Shown: in pieces, positions 1 through 8,180 of the stretch | Position numbering within the stretch: position 1 is the first letter of the stretch | Layout: each line of letters begins with the position of its first letter | Assembly (NCBI GenBank): GCA_034432655.1 | Contig: DAOUBP010000082.1 | Span: 1 to 64,000, forward strand | Origin: DAOUBP01 sp034432655 | GTDB lineage: Bacteria; Chloroflexota; Anaerolineae; CG2-30-64-16 | DNA length: 64,000 nucleotides | Direction: 5' to 3' | The notes under the pieces: generated by a model | What the model saw: the letters and a program-made list of their open reading frames with translations, nothing else | Told to the model about the DNA's origin: nothing | Database searches by the model: none | Program-made: the position numbers and the translations under genes

Positions 1-178
1 CGAGACGCACAGCCCGCCCTGGCCTGCAGGCCACGCGGGCCAGGGCACTCCGGAAAAGGCGATTACCGGTTTATTTTCTTAATGTTCATCAGATGCGAAC
101 AGGCGGCATCTGAGGATGTCGCGCTCCGATTGTGCGTGTTCTATATGCGTTCCCTATCAAATAGAAAGGAGCAGAGTT

Positions 179-757
179 ATGTCCAAGAAGATCCTGTTTT
201 TGGTCGGCGACTACGTGGAGGATTACGAGATAATGGTGCCTTTCCAGGCGCTGGCTGCGGTGGGCTATGAAGTGCATGCCGTGTGCCCGGGCAAGAAGGC
301 CGGCGAGAAGGTGCGCACCGCAGTGCACGACTTCGAGGGGGATCAGACCTACAGCGAGAAGCCGGGACACAACTTCCAGCTTAACGCAACTTTCGACGAG
401 GTCAAGGCCGAGGATTACGATGCGTTGGTGATCCCGGGCGGCCGGGCGCCGGAGTATATCCGGCTCAACGAGCGTGTGCTGGACATCGTGCGGCATTTCT
501 TCGCTGCCGATAAGCCGGTGGCGGCGATCTGCCACGGCGCGCAGGTGCTGGCCGCCGCTGGCGTGTTGACCGGGCGTGCGTGCAGCGCGTATCCCGCAGT
601 AGGGCCGGACGTCACCCGCGCCGGCGGCCGCTACGCGGACATCCCGGTGAATCAGGCCTATGTGGACGGCAAGCTGGTGACCGCGCCGGCCTGGCCCGCA
701 CATCCTGCCTGGCTGGCCGCGTTCATGAAGGTGCTGGGCGCGAAGATCGAGTTGTAA
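179..757 (+). CDS. DJ-1/PfpI family protein
   Basis: Predicted DJ-1/PfpI superfamily protein of 192 residues, the family that holds intracellular proteases, glyoxalase III/deglycase-like enzymes and chaperones. The N-terminus carries the GDYVEDYE strand with the acidic residue that assists the nucleophile, and the nucleophile elbow AICHGAQVLAAAG holds the family Cys. An upstream in-frame start at 116 is possible, but the ATG at 179 sits behind an AAGGAG Shine-Dalgarno and gives a family-typical N-terminus. It is the first gene of the window and is followed by a 36-base palindrome. The family is clear; substrate and exact activity cannot be read from sequence. Probably cytosolic, since no signal peptide is seen. 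Confidence 0.9.
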   Translation: MSKKILFLVGDYVEDYEIMVPFQALAAVGYEVHAVCPGKKAGEKVRTAVHDFEGDQTYSEKPGHNFQLNATFDEVKAEDYDALVIPGGRAPEYIRLNERVLDIVRHFFAADKPVAAICHGAQVLAAAGVLTGRACSAYPAVGPDVTRAGGRYADIPVNQAYVDGKLVTAPAWPAHPAWLAAFMKVLGAKIEL

Positions 758-772
758 GACGCAGACCTTGGG

Positions 773-808
773 TTTATCCCCTCTCCCTGCCCAGGGAGAG
801 GGGATAAA
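773..808. repeat. Perfect 17-bp extragenic palindrome
   Basis: TTTATCCCCTCTCCCTG is followed by CC and its exact reverse complement, giving a 17-bp stem with a minimal loop between the DJ-1/PfpI gene and the phosphatase. It has no U-tract of the classical kind after it, but it could act as a terminator or RNA-stabilising hairpin. It also resembles a dispersed palindromic element. Confidence 0.7.
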
Positions 809-829
809 AGCTCCAGAAAGGCCTTCTCT

Positions 830-1354
830 GTGCGCGTGATCGAGCTCCGTCGGCATACCATGCGCGCTAAGCCGGGGCAGCATCTGACCCAGGCCGGCGT
901 GACCCTGGCGCGCCGCGTCGGTGAGGGCTGCGGCCCTTTCAACCGCGTGATCACTTCGCCCGCGCCGCGCGCGTTTGAGACCGCCATCGCAATGGGCTTT
1001 GCGGTGGATGAGCAACTCGATGCGTTGGCCCAGCTGGGCGATGCCGTGGACGAGGAGATCGGCTGGCCAGCGCCGTTTGCCGAGATCAGCCGTGTGATGC
1101 GGCGAGGTGGTGCAGCCGCCAAGTTCGGCAAGCGCCTGGCCCATCTGCTGCGGGATATCGCCAGGGGACTGCCTGATGGCGGCAGTGCCCTGGTCATCAG
1201 TCACGGCGGTATTGTGGAGGCCGCGGCGGTTGCCTGCCTGCCCGAGGCCGACCATGCGGCCTGGGGCGAGCACCTGGGCTATTGCGAGGGCATCCGTCTC
1301 TTTTTCGACGGCGAGCGTTTCGTGCGTGGCGAGGTGTTGCGGGTCACAGCATAG
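830..1354 (+). CDS. Histidine phosphatase family protein (phosphoglycerate mutase-like)
   Basis: Member of the histidine phosphatase superfamily, 174 residues. The GTG start leads directly into VIELRRHTMR, a variant of the RHG motif with the phosphorylated His. A second conserved His lies in ALVISHGGIVEAAAV near residues 120-130. It is shorter than cofactor-dependent phosphoglycerate mutase (about 230-250) and closer to SixA/CobC-sized phosphatases. It is preceded by the 773-808 palindrome, so it may be transcribed separately from the upstream gene. Substrate is unknown; a small-molecule or protein phosphatase is inferred. The motif reads R-R-H-T rather than R-H-G, which is tolerated in the superfamily. 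Confidence 0.85.
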   Translation: MRVIELRRHTMRAKPGQHLTQAGVTLARRVGEGCGPFNRVITSPAPRAFETAIAMGFAVDEQLDALAQLGDAVDEEIGWPAPFAEISRVMRRGGAAAKFGKRLAHLLRDIARGLPDGGSALVISHGGIVEAAAVACLPEADHAAWGEHLGYCEGIRLFFDGERFVRGEVLRVTA

Positions 1355-1544
1355 GGAGGGGTTCCAGGCACACTGTCACTTCACCGGCTCTCGTCCTCCT
1401 TCAGGCGGCGGTCCGCAACGCGCCATTCTGCGGACAAAAGCCTGTCGCTGCCCCCAAACCTATCCTGCATCATACTTCTGTTTACCCGCTGGCTGTAGAA
1501 TATCAGCCTGATGTCCATGAAGGCTTCTGTCTTGGAGGTATACT

Positions 1545-2375
1545 TTGACCGGATCAACCCGTCCGCTCATCTTGCTTACCAACGATGACGGCATCGCTTC
1601 ACCAGGGTTGCAGGCCGCTGCGGAAGCGGTCTGCGAGCTGGGCGATCTGTTGATGGTGGCGCCGGCCCAGCAGCAGACCGGCATGGGCCGTGCGATCCCG
1701 CCGGTGCCGGGCCGGCAGATACGTCGGGAGGCGGTGCGGGTGGGCTGTCAGGAGATGCCAGCCTACGCGTTGGAGGTTACCCCTGCGCAGGCGGTGGCCT
1801 ACGGTATCCTGGCCTTAGCCCCGCACCTGTACGGCCGGCGGCCTGCTCTGGTGATCTCGGGCATCAATTACGGCGAAAACCTGGGCACCTCGGTCACCGT
1901 GTCTGGCACGGTGGGGGCCGCGCTCCAGGCCGCAGAGATGGGGGTGCGCGGGCTGGCGGTGTCGCTGGAAACCGACAGGGCGTATCACTACAATCATGGC
2001 CACGACGTGGATTGGTCCGCTGCGGCGCACTTCACGTACCGGTTCACAAAGATGTTGCTTGCGACACAACCCCCGTTCGACGTGGACGTAATCAAGATAG
2101 ACGTGCCATGCGATGCGACGCCGGCTACTCCGTGGCGGCTGACCCGCCAATCACGCCAATCTTATTACGAGGTGCTACCGCCGGCCGTGCCGACGTTGGA
2201 CGGCGAACTGCCGCTCCTGGGCTATCGTGTGGCCATTGACTGGGAGGCCCTGGAACCTGACTCGGACATTTGGGCCTTTGCCCGGGACCGGGTGGTGTCG
2301 GTCACGCCTTTGAGCCAGGATATGACTGCCCGGGTGGATTTTGCGACATTGGGCGCGTTGTTGCGGTGGGTGTGA
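1545..2375 (+). CDS. surE: 5'/3'-nucleotidase SurE
   Basis: SurE survival protein, 276 residues, a metal-dependent nucleoside monophosphatase/exopolyphosphatase. The signature LLTNDDGIASPGL is at residues 10-22 and supplies the metal-binding Asp pair. VISGINYGENLG (about residue 104) and a second SGTVGAA segment are also typical. The start is TTG at 1545 behind GGAGG, which sits correctly in front of the first beta strand. Length matches the family (250-270). The 190 bases upstream hold no recognised gene. Function in nucleotide salvage is known for the family and inferred here. Confidence 0.95.
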   Translation: MTGSTRPLILLTNDDGIASPGLQAAAEAVCELGDLLMVAPAQQQTGMGRAIPPVPGRQIRREAVRVGCQEMPAYALEVTPAQAVAYGILALAPHLYGRRPALVISGINYGENLGTSVTVSGTVGAALQAAEMGVRGLAVSLETDRAYHYNHGHDVDWSAAAHFTYRFTKMLLATQPPFDVDVIKIDVPCDATPATPWRLTRQSRQSYYEVLPPAVPTLDGELPLLGYRVAIDWEALEPDSDIWAFARDRVVSVTPLSQDMTARVDFATLGALLRWV

Positions 2376-2417
2376 TACGGGCTCGGGAGCGGGTGTTGGG
2401 TATTGGAGGAGAGGAAG

Positions 2418-4058
2418 ATGAAGCGTATGTTGGGGGTTGCTGTGCTGGCAGTGCTGTTGGCCGCGTGCGGTGCGCCAGCGCAGCCGTTAGCCTTCAACCC
2501 ACCGCCGTGGCAGGATGGCGAGGTCAGCGTCTATCGGGTGACCGATGCCAACGGCACAGAGCTGGGCACGGCGCAGTGGACCTGGACGCGCGCGGCGGAC
2601 GGCTGGTCGCAGACCTATGAGTTGCGCCTGGCCGGCCGGTTCGACCGCGGGGAGGTGGCTCTTGCCGAGGATTTGAGCATGCGGCATTCCTGGCGTGAGA
2701 CCGGCGGCAATCGCTATGAGGCACGCTATGCGGCCGACGGCATCACCATTGACATGCGAGTAGCGGGCATCAGCACCACCAGGAAATTGAGGCCGACGGC
2801 CCAGGCCATTGACAATGACGTGAGCTTGCAGATCCAGCGCGCGTTGCCGTTCGCGGAGGGCTTTGCGACTCGTTACGTCAACGTAATCCCGACCACGGCG
2901 ACTGCGTTGCCGACATCTTTGCGCGTGGTCGCCGCGGAGGCGGTGACGGTGCCGGCCGGCGTGTTCTCAACCTGGCGGGTCGAGCTCAGTGCCGGGGGCC
3001 GCATACACGACGCCTGGTATGGCCAGCAGGCCCCTTATCCGTTGGTGAAGTATCGCAACCGGGCCTCAGGCGCGGTCTTCGAGTTGCAGGCCTTGACTAT
3101 GGGGGCTGACGCGGCGACGTCTGTCCCTATCCCGGCGCCCACTGCCGTAGTGGCGAAAGCCACAACCCAGGCGTTGCCGCCGATCAACGTGCCGCTGTTG
3201 TTGGCCACCTTCCTGCTCCAGATGCCGTTGATGATCCTGTTCCCGCTGGCGCTGGGCTGGTGGATCCGCCGCCGGTTTGGGGTCGGCTGGGGGGTCTTCG
3301 GTATCGGCGCGTTGACCTTCATCGCCTCGCAGGTCGTCCACCTGCCGTTGAACTATGCGCTGGGGCTGTTGGGCGGCGGCCGGGGCGTGGCACTGTGGCC
3401 GCTGATCCCGCTGGCGTTGGTTGCCGGCTTGAGCGCGGGGGTCTGCGAAGAGGGCGCGCGCTGGATTGCGCTGCGTTTCTTCGCCCGCAAAACCCGCGGG
3501 TGGCGGCCCGGGTTGCAGTTCGGTGCGGGTCACGGCGCGGCCGAGGCGGTCATTCTCGGGCTGTTGGTGCTGGTGAACGTGATTGCCATGATCGCATTGC
3601 GTTCGCTGGATCCCGCTGTCCTGGGAATGGCCGGCGCGCCGGCCGACCAGCTGGCCGAAGCCCAGGCAGCGTATTGGAACACGCCGGCCTACACGTCGGC
3701 CCTGGCCGGTCTGGAGCGCGTGTTTGCCATTGTCTTCCACATTGCAGCCGCGACACTGGTGATGCGCTCGGTGACGCGCGGCCGCCCCGGCTACTTACTG
3801 GCTGCCATCGGCCTGCACACCCTGTTGAACGCCTGGGCTGTGTGGGCCATGCAGTCCGTCGGCATCTGGGCCACCTACGCCGGCCTGTTGGCCTTTGCCC
3901 TGTTTTGCCTGTGGTTGATCTGGCGCCTGCGCGAAGCCCCGCCCCCGGCTGAACCCGAACCTGCGCCGGCGCCAATCCCAACTGCGGCCGACCTGGCCCC
4001 CCGCGCCCTGACCCCAGAGGAACTCGCGCGTCGGGCGGAAGCATCGAAATACGAGTAG
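2418..4058 (+). CDS. Lipoprotein fused to YhfC-type intramembrane protease domain
   Basis: Predicted two-part protein of 546 residues. Residues 1-17 form a lipoprotein signal peptide ending in LLAAC. Residues about 20-230 make an exported beta-rich domain reminiscent of DUF3108-type proteins. Residues about 260-510 form a polytopic membrane domain. That domain has EEGAR (about residue 343), GAGHGAAE (about 370) and HTLLN (about 466), the Glu/His pattern of the YhfC branch of CPBP-like glutamic intramembrane proteases. The tail is Pro/Ala/Glu rich. The ATG at 2418 is preferred over a TTG at 2403 because it has GGAGG in front and starts the signal peptide. A lipid-anchored sensor coupled to a membrane protease is an inference; no substrate can be named. 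Confidence 0.75.
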   Translation: MKRMLGVAVLAVLLAACGAPAQPLAFNPPPWQDGEVSVYRVTDANGTELGTAQWTWTRAADGWSQTYELRLAGRFDRGEVALAEDLSMRHSWRETGGNRYEARYAADGITIDMRVAGISTTRKLRPTAQAIDNDVSLQIQRALPFAEGFATRYVNVIPTTATALPTSLRVVAAEAVTVPAGVFSTWRVELSAGGRIHDAWYGQQAPYPLVKYRNRASGAVFELQALTMGADAATSVPIPAPTAVVAKATTQALPPINVPLLLATFLLQMPLMILFPLALGWWIRRRFGVGWGVFGIGALTFIASQVVHLPLNYALGLLGGGRGVALWPLIPLALVAGLSAGVCEEGARWIALRFFARKTRGWRPGLQFGAGHGAAEAVILGLLVLVNVIAMIALRSLDPAVLGMAGAPADQLAEAQAAYWNTPAYTSALAGLERVFAIVFHIAAATLVMRSVTRGRPGYLLAAIGLHTLLNAWAVWAMQSVGIWATYAGLLAFALFCLWLIWRLREAPPPAEPEPAPAPIPTAADLAPRALTPEELARRAEASKYE

Positions 4059-4130
4059 GCGCATCGGCGCATAGCGCATCGGCGCATCGGCGAATGGCGC
4101 ATCACGCAATACGCAGTACGCAATACGCGA
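4059..4130. repeat. Degenerate heptanucleotide repeat tract
   Basis: Tandem units of about 7-8 bases fill the gap between the YhfC-fusion gene and the ABC ATPase gene. The left part is built from GCGCATC-like units and the right part from ACGCAAT/ACGCAGT units. The same ATACGCA unit recurs at 55934-56015. It ends just before the GAGG ribosome-binding site of the ABC gene. Confidence 0.75.
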
Positions 4131-4137
4131 GGTCTCT

Positions 4138-5073
4138 ATGATCCGTACTGAAGCTCTGTGTAAGTATTTTCAGACCGACGGCCGCGAGGTGAAGGCCGTA
4201 GATGGGCTGGACCTGGAGGTGCGGCAGGGGGAGGTGTTTGGCTTCCTCGGCCCCAATGGCGCGGGCAAGACCACCACCGTGCGGGTGCTGGCGTGCCTGA
4301 TCGCTCCCACGCGTGGCCGCGCCTGGGTCAACGGCCTGGCCGTGGGAGAGGCCGACCGGCAGATCCGGGCCCAGGTGGGCATCCTGACCGAGGCGCCTGG
4401 CCTGTATGAGCGGTTGAGTGCGCGCTTGAACCTTGAAATCTTTGCCGAGCTGTACGGGGTGAAGGATGTCAAGGGCCAGGTGGAGAAATACCTGCGCCTG
4501 CTCGACCTCTGGGACCGCCGCGATACCGAGGCCGGCACGTTTTCCAAAGGCATGAAGCAGAAGCTGGCTATCGCGCGCGCCCTGTTGCACGAGCCCAAAG
4601 TGGTGTTCCTGGACGAGCCGACCGCCGCGCTGGACCCCGAAGCCGCCAAGACCGTGCGCGATTTCATTGACACCTTGCGCGGGCAAGGCCGCACGATCTT
4701 CTTGTGTACGCATAACCTGGATGAGGCCGAGCGCTTGTGTGACCGCATCGGCGTTTTCAAGCAGCGGTTGATTGCGGTGGATACACCCGATGCGCTGCGC
4801 CGCCAGCTCTTCGGCCGACAGACAGTGGTGCACCTGGTGCACTTGACCGCAGAGATGGTCGCGGCCGTGCGAGGGTTGTCTTTTGTCAAGCATGTAGATG
4901 TGCTGCAGGAGGAGCGCGGGGCCAAACTGATCGTCAGCCTGGATGATCCAACTGATCAGAACCCGGCTATCGTCAATGCCCTGGTGGCCCAAGGGGCGCA
5001 AATCCGGTTCGTCAATGAATTGAAGCATTCCCTGGAAGATGTTTACCTGAGTTTGATCCGCAACGGAGCGTAA
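4138..5073 (+). CDS. ABC transporter ATP-binding protein (ABC-2 type)
   Basis: ATPase of an ABC-2 export system, 311 residues. Walker A GPNGAGKTT is near residues 38-46, the signature is a relaxed FSKGMKQKLAIARAL near 138, Walker B VVFLDEPTAALDP near 154, and the H-loop His lies in LCTHNLDEAE. The C-terminal 90 residues form the extra domain common in CcmA/DrrA-type ATPases. The permease gene starts about 110 bases downstream after a strong hairpin, and the pair probably forms one transporter. Substrate is not readable; NatA-, antibiotic- or lipid-export roles are all possible. Confidence 0.93.
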   Translation: MIRTEALCKYFQTDGREVKAVDGLDLEVRQGEVFGFLGPNGAGKTTTVRVLACLIAPTRGRAWVNGLAVGEADRQIRAQVGILTEAPGLYERLSARLNLEIFAELYGVKDVKGQVEKYLRLLDLWDRRDTEAGTFSKGMKQKLAIARALLHEPKVVFLDEPTAALDPEAAKTVRDFIDTLRGQGRTIFLCTHNLDEAERLCDRIGVFKQRLIAVDTPDALRRQLFGRQTVVHLVHLTAEMVAAVRGLSFVKHVDVLQEERGAKLIVSLDDPTDQNPAIVNALVAQGAQIRFVNELKHSLEDVYLSLIRNGA

Positions 5074-5081
5074 GGCCCGCA

Positions 5082-5125
5082 GCAAGCCCCGGTGTCCACT
5101 GACGGGCCTGGACGCCGGGGCTTGC
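5082..5125. repeat. 17-bp stem-loop between ABC ATPase and permease genes
   Basis: GCAAGCCCCGGTGTCCA pairs with TGGACGCCGGGGCTTGC (one G-T pair) around a 10-base loop. It lies between two genes that should be co-expressed, so it may be an attenuator, an RNA-stabilising element or a dispersed palindrome rather than a full terminator. No U-tract follows. Confidence 0.65.
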
Positions 5126-5182
5126 CCCGGCATATAGTTGCGGTACCCTTGGAGCAGCAGTTGCAGCAAGGTAGGGAGAGCG

Positions 5183-5974
5183 ATGAACATAATCCGTACG
5201 ATTATCCTCAAGGAGTGGCTGGACGTCCGGCGCAATAAGCTGGTCCTTTCTGTCGTCGTGTTTGTGCCGTTGCTCATGGCAGCCATTCCGATCGCGATGC
5301 TGATCATCATGAGGCGCGTGCCGGTCAGCGAGAGCGACTACCAGGAGTTGGGCCGCATGTTGGAGAACCCGCTCTTTGCCGGGCTGAGTCCAACCGAGGC
5401 GATGCAGTCAGTGCTATCCTCTAATTACCTGGTGCTTTTTCTGATGATGCCGCTGATGGTACCGGTCACCATTGCAGCGTATAGCATTGTGGGCGAGAAG
5501 ATTACTCGCTCATTGGAGCCACTGCTGGCGACGCCGATCACGACAGCGCAACTGCTGTTGGGCAAGGGCTTGGCCGCCGCGCTGCCCGGCGTGGTCACGG
5601 CATGGATCAGCTATGGCATCTTCCTGATCTTCGCGCGCATCTTTTCCGTCAGTGACCGCGTTTTCAGCATCTTTATCAACCCTATGTGGCTGGTCGCTAT
5701 GTTTGTGTTGGCACCGCTGTTGACGGTGATGGCGGTCAACGTGGGCATCATCGTCAGCAGCCGGACCTCTGATCCGCGCGCGGCCGAGCAGCTCGGCTCG
5801 TTGGTGATCCTGCCGTTGATGGTGCTCTTTATTGGGCCGCTGGTGGGCTTCATCCAATTGAACAGCACCACGTTTTGGGTCGCGTCCCTTATCGTGCTGG
5901 TGTTGGATGCGGGCCTGCTCTACCTGGGCGTGAAGCTGTTCCAGCGCGAGACGATCTTGACGCGTTGGAAATAG
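5183..5974 (+). CDS. ABC-2 type transporter permease
   Basis: Integral membrane subunit of 263 residues that partners the ATPase encoded just upstream. It begins with the typical cytosolic segment IIRTIILKEWLDVRRNK and has about six hydrophobic segments: residues 22-41, about 90-115, 140-165, 180-205, 215-235 and 240-258. The motif EKITRSLEPLLATPITTAQLLLGK is characteristic of ABC-2/NatB-like permeases. The ATG at 5183 has GGGAGAG upstream; an earlier in-frame start at 5138 would add an unlikely basic leader. Substrate unknown. Confidence 0.9.
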   Translation: MNIIRTIILKEWLDVRRNKLVLSVVVFVPLLMAAIPIAMLIIMRRVPVSESDYQELGRMLENPLFAGLSPTEAMQSVLSSNYLVLFLMMPLMVPVTIAAYSIVGEKITRSLEPLLATPITTAQLLLGKGLAAALPGVVTAWISYGIFLIFARIFSVSDRVFSIFINPMWLVAMFVLAPLLTVMAVNVGIIVSSRTSDPRAAEQLGSLVILPLMVLFIGPLVGFIQLNSTTFWVASLIVLVLDAGLLYLGVKLFQRETILTRWK

Positions 5975-6070
5975 AGGGTCCAGGGGATCCAATTTGCGGA
6001 CGAGGGAACCTGGGGTAAAGTTTTCTCGTTCTGATTTGCGTCAAAGCGATGTTGCGATGCAGGAGCGCTC

Positions 6071-8149
6071 ATGGGTGGGACACGTCGCCTCTATTTCTAC
6101 AGTGCGGCCGCAGTCGGTTTCCTGGCTTTGCTGGCCGGTGCGGTCTTCACGGCCAGGCACGTGGCCATCGCCTGGCTCTCTGGCCGTCCATTGGCCGCCC
6201 TGGCGGTGGAAACGGGCGCCGGCCTGTGGCTGTTGCTGGCGGTCGGCGGGCTGGCCGTCTGGCTGGGGCATTGGATCCCGGCTAATCGTGCAGCGCGCGG
6301 CCTGACGATGGCCGCCGCGGCCGAGCGCGGGTCATTCCCGCGTAAGGCTTATCTCTATTTGGGGCAGTCTGTGGCCTTGCTGGCGTTGCTGGCGGGGGTT
6401 TTTCTGGCAATCCGCGCCGGGCTCTTATGGCTCACAGGGGGTAGCGCGACCCCCGGCCAGGCGATCCTTTCAGCAGCGGGCGCGTTTCCGGCGTTGGTGA
6501 CCTGGGCGTATTTGCGCTGGGAGACCGCCCGGGACGACGACCTGGGCCGTGAGCCCGGTGCCGCGATCTATCTACGTCGCGCATACGCCTACTTTTTCGC
6601 TGCCCTGGGGCTGGTGCTGGCTTTCAGCGGTACGGGAGAGTTGCTTCGCTCCGTAATCTCTCTGTTGGCCCGGCCCCTGGACGCAGCCGCCCCCTGGCGA
6701 GACGTGCTGGCAAATGCGACCGCAGCGCTGATTGTGGGCCTCCCCCTGACGCTGCTGGCCTGGCGGTTCGCCAACCGCGCGGCGCAGGTGGCACCGGCCG
6801 TTGAGATGAACACGTGGGGCCGTGTGCTGCTGCGTTACCTTGCCCTGCTCGTTGGTGCATCTGTCACTCTGGTGAGCGCGAGTTATCTCAGCGAGCGGCT
6901 CGTCCTGCTGTTTCTGCGTTTGCCGCGCGGCCTGTTGGCAGGGTTGCCGGGCCTGAATGCGTTGGACTGGATGTACGCGTTAGCCTATCTGCCTCCTGCG
7001 GTGATCCTGTGGGCCAGCTTCGCCGACGGCATCCAGGAGGACGTGGCGTTGGGCGGTGAGGCGCCATGGACCGCAGGCATACGCCGTCTGGTCCGCTACA
7101 GTATCGCTGCAGTAACCCTGGCCGCCTTCTGGTTTGGCCTGATCGAGTTCGCCCGGCTGATCTTGCAGGTGGTATTGGGTTCCCCCACCGGTGGCCCGGC
7201 TTTTGCGGCTGAATGGTGGCTGCGTTTTGCCCGCGCGACGGCCCTGGTGCTGGTGGCAGCGCCGGCCTGGTGGGGTCACTGGTGGTCGCAGCAGGTGCGC
7301 GCGCGTCGGCCCGGCCCTGCGGGTCATGCGGAACGGGCTTGCCCGCTCCGGCGCGTTTATCTGTGGGCGGTGGTGTTGATCGGTGCGGTGACGACCGTGG
7401 CGGCCCTGGGGTTTGCGGCGTTCCTGGTGCTCAACTGGCAGGTTGCCGGCGCGTTGGGAGGTGTGCGGGCGGCTGTGGCCGGTGCAATTGCCGCCGCGCT
7501 GGTGTCGTTGTTTTGGACACTCACGCACGGGTTGGTGTTGCGCGGGGATGAGCGCTGGCGGGCAGCCGAAGCATCGGCTGCGGTTCCTGCAGCGGAGCCG
7601 GTTTCCGCGCAGGTAACCGGTCAGATCGCCGGGCCGGAAGCGCCGGCCGCCGTGACGCCGGGGCCCAGGCGCTATCGCCGCGAGGAGTTGGCGGCCTGGG
7701 CCTCTGCCGCGGGGGTGCCCGGTGCGCAACGGCCGTTGGTGGTGGTGGACGGCGCCGATGGCGCGGTGGGGGCTGCCTTGATCGCCGCGTTGCGCCAGGC
7801 GCTGCCCGACACCCTGCTGTGGCCCATCGGTTTGAACGCCGCGGCGCAGGTGGCGATGTTGAACGCCCTGGGCGGAGATATGGCACCGGCCGTGCCGCCC
7901 GATGCGTTCTCTCGCGCGCTTGCCATCTTGGGGCCGGCCGATATCCTGCTGCCCGGCGGGTTGGATGGCGACGTGACCGGGGAGTTGGCGGCTGTGGTGG
8001 CCGCCAGTCCCGCTCGCGTGTTGCTGTTGCCCCCGCGCGATCCCCGCTTACGTTGGGTGGCGGCACCGGCCTGGCCGCTGGCGCGCTGGGTGGAAAACGC
8101 TGTGATCGAGGCCATCAACATCCTGCAGCCCACGGGACAGGCACGATAG
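6071..8149 (+). CDS. DUF5671-repeat membrane protein with C-terminal DUF3842-like domain
   Basis: Polytopic membrane protein of 692 residues with two unrelated halves. Residues 1-490 contain about five copies of a two-helix unit beginning R-x-x-Y/L-x-Y, as in RRLYFYSAAAVGFLALL, RKAYLYLGQSVALLALL, RRAYAYFFAALGLVLAF, RRLVRYSIAAVTLAAFW and RRVYLWAVVLIGAVTTV. This is the DUF5671 pattern. Residues about 500-550 are an Ala/Pro linker. Residues about 555-663 (VVVDGADGAVGAALIAALRQ, then GLNAAAQVAML, ADILLPGG, SPARVLLLPP) match the small cytosolic DUF3842 fold, normally a stand-alone protein. No function is known for either family. The ATG at 6071 starts right before the first helix pair. Confidence 0.75.
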   Translation: MGGTRRLYFYSAAAVGFLALLAGAVFTARHVAIAWLSGRPLAALAVETGAGLWLLLAVGGLAVWLGHWIPANRAARGLTMAAAAERGSFPRKAYLYLGQSVALLALLAGVFLAIRAGLLWLTGGSATPGQAILSAAGAFPALVTWAYLRWETARDDDLGREPGAAIYLRRAYAYFFAALGLVLAFSGTGELLRSVISLLARPLDAAAPWRDVLANATAALIVGLPLTLLAWRFANRAAQVAPAVEMNTWGRVLLRYLALLVGASVTLVSASYLSERLVLLFLRLPRGLLAGLPGLNALDWMYALAYLPPAVILWASFADGIQEDVALGGEAPWTAGIRRLVRYSIAAVTLAAFWFGLIEFARLILQVVLGSPTGGPAFAAEWWLRFARATALVLVAAPAWWGHWWSQQVRARRPGPAGHAERACPLRRVYLWAVVLIGAVTTVAALGFAAFLVLNWQVAGALGGVRAAVAGAIAAALVSLFWTLTHGLVLRGDERWRAAEASAAVPAAEPVSAQVTGQIAGPEAPAAVTPGPRRYRREELAAWASAAGVPGAQRPLVVVDGADGAVGAALIAALRQALPDTLLWPIGLNAAAQVAMLNALGGDMAPAVPPDAFSRALAILGPADILLPGGLDGDVTGELAAVVAASPARVLLLPPRDPRLRWVAAPAWPLARWVENAVIEAINILQPTGQAR

Positions 8150-8180
8150 AATGCTTTAGCATGATTTGGAGTCGTTGCCT

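Noticed and set aside
16..46. Terminator hairpin at the left window edge
   Set aside because: A 9-bp stem (GCCCTGGCC/GGCCAGGGC) exists but has a 13-base loop, no U-tract and no visible upstream gene.
89..1273. 394-residue reverse frame over the DJ-1/PfpI and phosphatase genes
   Set aside because: Both forward genes carry clear family motifs; the reverse frame has none and has no ribosome-binding site.
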